DNA from: Vicinamibacteria bacterium
GTDB taxonomy: Bacteria > Acidobacteriota > Vicinamibacteria > Vicinamibacterales > 2-12-FULL-66-21
DNA: 7,432 nucleotides
Assembly (NCBI GenBank): GCA_025937075.1
Contig: JAICSD010000225.1
Location: 1-7,432, forward strand
Direction of reading: 5' to 3'
Shown here: one piece after another, positions 5,029 through 7,432 of the stretch
Layout: every line of letters begins with the position of its first letter
How positions within the stretch are numbered: position 1 is the stretch's first letter
Position numbers and translations under genes: made by a program
Notes under the pieces: model-generated
Databases searched by the model: none
What the model was told of the DNA's origin: nothing
What the model saw: only the letters and a program-made list of their open reading frames with translations

Positions 5029-5820
5029 TCAGTCGGTCGAGGGCTTCTCCACTTTGACGATGTAGTTCGTTCCGAGCATCCCGAGCGGCGAGCGCCCGAA
5101 ATGATCGAACTTGTGGCTCAAGCCGAGCGAGAACGACTCCATGCGCTTCGAGGAGAATCCATACGTGCAGAATGAAAAATCGACCTTGCGGAAGCCGGCG
5201 CGCCGCAGCTGCCGATCCAGCTGCCATGGCAGGTAGTGCCGCTGGAAATACGCGCGCTCCGGCGTGCGCAGGCCGACGGCCGCGAGCGCACTCTTGACGA
5301 CGCCTTTCACCTTCGGGACCGCGGTCTCGTACGCCATGAATGGCGAGACGATGTTCGGGACCGTCCCAATCAGGATCGCGCCGGGCTTCATCACGCGATA
5401 CATCTCGCGGAACGCGCGATCGGGGTCCGAGAGATATTCGATCAGGCCCACGCCGATGATCGCGTCGAAGTCATTCGCATCGTACGGCAGGTTGTACACG
5501 TCGCCGACGGCGAACCGAACGCGGTCCGCGCATCCGGCCTCCTGGACCTTCTGCCGGGATCGCTCGATCATTTCGTCGGCGAAATCCAGCGCGTCCACCT
5601 CGCCGCCGCGTTCGACGAGATCCGGTATGAAATCGCCGGTCCCGCAGCCCGCGTCCAGGTACCGGCCGTGCTGCTTGGTAAAGAGATCGAGGACGTGTTG
5701 CTTGCGAATCAGGAAGTTGTAATTGGCAAACGTGATCTGCGGGACATACAGCGTGTTCCATTGTCCCGACACTTTGTTGTAGTGGGTCCTGACCAGGTCT
5801 TCCTGCCGCAGCTCATGCAT
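5029..5820 (-). CDS. Class I SAM-dependent methyltransferase
   Basis: This 263-residue protein has the Rossmann-type methyltransferase motifs in order. Motif I is RYLDAGCGTGDF (53-64), the SAM-binding glycine loop. Post-I is EVDALDF (74-80), whose Asp79 should bind the ribose hydroxyls. Motif II is DFDAIIGVGLIEYL (117-130). Motif III is MKPGAILIGTVPN (144-156). The N-terminus (THYNKVSGQWNTLY) resembles the cap region of UbiE/UbiG-like and glycan-locus methyltransferases, and residues 160-215 could form the acceptor-binding cap. The substrate cannot be read from the sequence. Start choice: GGAG lies 5 bases before ATG 5820, whereas the upstream in-frame ATG at 5874 has no such site. It is the first gene of a pair with the deacetylase, which starts 5 bases after its stop. 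Methylation and deacetylation of a common sugar or lipid carrier is a reasonable inference. Confidence 0.9.
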   Translation of the reverse strand: MHELRQEDLVRTHYNKVSGQWNTLYVPQITFANYNFLIRKQHVLDLFTKQHGRYLDAGCGTGDFIPDLVERGGEVDALDFADEMIERSRQKVQEAGCADRVRFAVGDVYNLPYDANDFDAIIGVGLIEYLSDPDRAFREMYRVMKPGAILIGTVPNIVSPFMAYETAVPKVKGVVKSALAAVGLRTPERAYFQRHYLPWQLDRQLRRAGFRKVDFSFCTYGFSSKRMESFSLGLSHKFDHFGRSPLGMLGTNYIVKVEKPSTD

Positions 5821-6037
5821 AGTCACTCCGCGACTCAGGTGTGCAAATCGCCTGCCCATCCATTCATTCCGCACTGATGAGCTTCGATACTCGTCGTTTG
5901 ACGGACGATCGCACGTACGTGTTATGCGCTGTTCGCACGCATCCGCGAGAGCGGTGTGAGTCGCGTGACATCATGTGTGCGTGCCGTTCGTGAAATGAGG
6001 GAAATCGATTGCCAGAGCACAGCGCTGGCGATGGGTC
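5821..6037. other. Intergenic region between the TonB-dependent receptor and the methyltransferase
   Basis: These 217 bases lie between two minus-strand genes and have no convincing ORF. Besides the Shine-Dalgarno of the methyltransferase, they hold a perfect 10-base palindrome, CACGTACGTG (5912-5921), and a weak hairpin just after the receptor stop. The gap is long enough for the methyltransferase pair to have its own promoter, but I cannot find a good -35/-10 pair on the minus strand. Confidence 0.5.
6011..6029 (-). terminator. Weak hairpin after the TonB-dependent receptor
   Basis: Outer arms GCCAG and CTGGC plus an inner GC/GC pair enclose a three-base loop, with one mismatch inside the stem. 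It starts 8 bases after the receptor stop codon. On the minus strand AATCGATTTCCC follows, which is only a loose T-rich tail. It is a possible terminator; stem length and tail are both marginal. Confidence 0.25.
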
Positions 6038-7432
6038 TCAGAAATCCGCTCTGACCCTCAACGCAAATGCGCGCGGCGGCGCGACCGCCGTCCCCGAGAA
6101 GAGCCCAGCGAAGTTGATCACGTCGAACCGGTTCGTCACGTTCCGCACGCCTGCCTGCACGTGAAGACCGCCGCTCCCCCACTTCATCAGCCGCATTCCC
6201 GCGGACACATCGATCGACCACGACGGGCGTACGCGACCTGTCTCGAAGTTCACGCGATCGACGATGCGGGCGCCGTATTGGTCGAGCGCCTCGGCGCGAT
6301 CGCCTTCGAACTCGAACGGCAGGCCGCTGCCGAACGCGGCGTCGAACGCGACCCATGCGTCCGGCGCGACGTCCACGCTCAAACGCCCGCGCGTCGTGTG
6401 CCGCTGATCCTGCGAGATCGCGAACGTTCCCCCTGTCGCCGTGTCCGACACCTCGTCGCCGAGAAAGAGCCCTCCGGTGACCGGCAGCTCGCCCGTGCCG
6501 TGCATGTACGCGTAGCCGGCGAAGCCCGAAAGGCGCCTCCACCGCGGCACGGCAATCTTGACCTCCGCTCCTTTCACGTCCGCGCTGCGGAAGGCGATCG
6601 GAAAGCTGACGCCCGTGTTCAGCAGCAGGTCGTCGTCGGCGAAGTTGTCGACGGAGCGGACGAAGTAGCTCGCATCGACCCGCACCGCGCCCGAGAAGGC
6701 TTTGGACACGCCGGCATCGAAGAAGTTGCCGCGCGAGGGAGCGACGGGAAGCCGGGCGACGCCGCCGCCGAGCGCATCGGTCAGCGGCGAGCTCGCGAGC
6801 AGGAGGTTCTCGAACGCCGGCGTCTGGAAGACGCGGTCGTACGACGCGCGAATCACCAGATCCTCGCGGGGCCACGACCATGCGGCAGCAAGGCGTGGAC
6901 TGAACGCACTCTCGTCGACAACGAGCCGATAATGATCCCATCGGAGGCCCGCGTTCAACGTCAGGTCCGCAAACCGCACAGAATCCTGCGCAAACAATGC
7001 CTGTTCGCGATCGGGACTCGCCGCATCGAATGCGAAAGTCTGCGCCACATCGTCGGAGAAGAACGCCGGATCGGCGATGCGGTAGGCGAAGCGTTCGCGG
7101 ACATGCGCCGTGCTCGCGTCGGCCCCGATCTTCCACTCGTGCACGCCTCGCTGACCGGCGAGGGTGGCCTTCACGTACACCTCGCGGAATCCGCGGTCCT
7201 GGCCCGCCGCGATCGGCGTGGACGCCGCGTTCGACGAAAGGTCGGCACCGAGCCGCCGCATCATCCCGCGGACGTCCGCCAGCAGCCGCGATGTGAGCAC
7301 ACGCTGATACGAGAACTGGGCCATCGCTTCGCGGCTGCCGCGCGCCTGCCGCTGACCGGCCTCCTGCTGAATCAGCTCGTTCGGGACCAGAAAATCCGTG
7401 GTCCCGACGCGAACGATGACGCCGGCGCGATC
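6038..7432 (-). CDS. TonB-dependent outer-membrane receptor, C-terminal barrel portion (partial, 5' end outside window)
   Basis: The frame is open from the right edge to TGA at 6040-6038, giving 464 residues without the N-terminus. It shows typical barrel strands with alternating residues and short turns: LTLNAGLRWDHYRLVVDESAFSPRLA, RASYDRVFQTPAFENLLL, SGFAGYAYMHG, HTTRGRLSVDVAPDAWVAFDAAFGSGLPFEF. The closing strands (VQAGVRNVTNRFDVINFAG, AFALRVRADF) end in the C-terminal Phe recognised by the BAM machinery. The plug, signal peptide, TonB box and any carboxypeptidase-like N-terminal domain would lie beyond the window. The internal ATG at 7324 is not the start, since coding continues upstream (FLVPNELIQQEAGQRQARG). 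It would import a large ligand (siderophore, glycan fragment or cobalamin) using TonB energy; the ligand cannot be told from the barrel. Confidence 0.9.
   Translation of the reverse strand, partial: DRAGVIVRVGTTDFLVPNELIQQEAGQRQARGSREAMAQFSYQRVLTSRLLADVRGMMRRLGADLSSNAASTPIAAGQDRGFREVYVKATLAGQRGVHEWKIGADASTAHVRERFAYRIADPAFFSDDVAQTFAFDAASPDREQALFAQDSVRFADLTLNAGLRWDHYRLVVDESAFSPRLAAAWSWPREDLVIRASYDRVFQTPAFENLLLASSPLTDALGGGVARLPVAPSRGNFFDAGVSKAFSGAVRVDASYFVRSVDNFADDDLLLNTGVSFPIAFRSADVKGAEVKIAVPRWRRLSGFAGYAYMHGTGELPVTGGLFLGDEVSDTATGGTFAISQDQRHTTRGRLSVDVAPDAWVAFDAAFGSGLPFEFEGDRAEALDQYGARIVDRVNFETGRVRPSWSIDVSAGMRLMKWGSGGLHVQAGVRNVTNRFDVINFAGLFSGTAVAPPRAFALRVRADF

Noticed and set aside
5821..5874. 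An 18-residue extension of the methyltransferase from ATG 5874
   Set aside because: No ribosome-binding site precedes it, while ATG 5820 has GGAG at a 5-base spacing.
5898..5927. TTGACG and TTATGC, 18 bases apart on the plus strand, as a promoter
   Set aside because: The -10 match is poor and transcription would run antisense into the receptor gene with no plus-strand gene to serve.
1..7432. CRISPR arrays, tRNA or rRNA genes, insertion sequences, phage or toxin-antitoxin genes
   Set aside because: No regularly spaced direct repeats, tRNA-like cloverleaf with conserved T-arm, transposase-like protein or inverted-repeat-bounded element was seen on reading both strands.

Overview
The window is GC-rich and densely coded. 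It looks like a chromosomal segment of a Gram-negative heterotroph, most likely an Acidobacteriota of the Vicinamibacteria type. That placement is an inference. It rests on the mix of a secreted PQQ-like propeller with a Gly/Pro/Ala/Arg insert, an acidobacterial-style SGNH protein, a TonB-dependent receptor ending in Phe, and short palindromes with a CCTGAA(A)GG core in the gene gaps. No 16S, tRNA or taxon marker is present to confirm it.

Layout, left to right. (a) 1-1459, minus: 5' part of a secreted PQQ-binding-like beta-propeller gene whose 3' end lies outside the window. (b) 1460-1547: an inverted pair of palindromes. (c) 1548-2291, minus: a secreted SGNH/GDSL-fold protein in which both the nucleophile Ser and the catalytic His are replaced. 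(d) 2292-2499: a divergent intergenic region with a third palindrome and two abutting small inverted repeats. (e) 2500-2964 and 2954-4063, plus: a two-gene operon of a periplasmic mono-heme cytochrome fused to a ComEA-like helix-hairpin-helix domain, and a seven-repeat YVTN/YncE-type propeller lipoprotein that starts at TTG inside the cytochrome gene. (f) 4064-4069: a 6-base convergent junction. (g) 5029-5820 then 4070-5023, minus: a SAM methyltransferase followed after 5 bases by a NodB-type polysaccharide deacetylase. (h) 5821-6037: an intergenic region. (i) 6038-7432, minus: the C-terminal 464 residues of a TonB-dependent receptor, open at the right edge.

How the genes may work together. 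Five of the seven products carry export signals or are outer-membrane barrels (the receptor's own signal lies outside the window), so the window is largely about the cell envelope. The cytochrome and propeller lipoprotein are translationally coupled and probably act together in the periplasm, perhaps in electron transfer with a dehydrogenase encoded elsewhere. The methyltransferase/deacetylase pair fits modification of a surface or lipid-linked glycan. I see no CRISPR array, insertion sequence, phage gene, tRNA or rRNA. The points most worth a second look are the SGNH pseudoenzyme, the heme-HhH fusion with altered hairpin glycines, and the small palindrome family with stem arms that change together.
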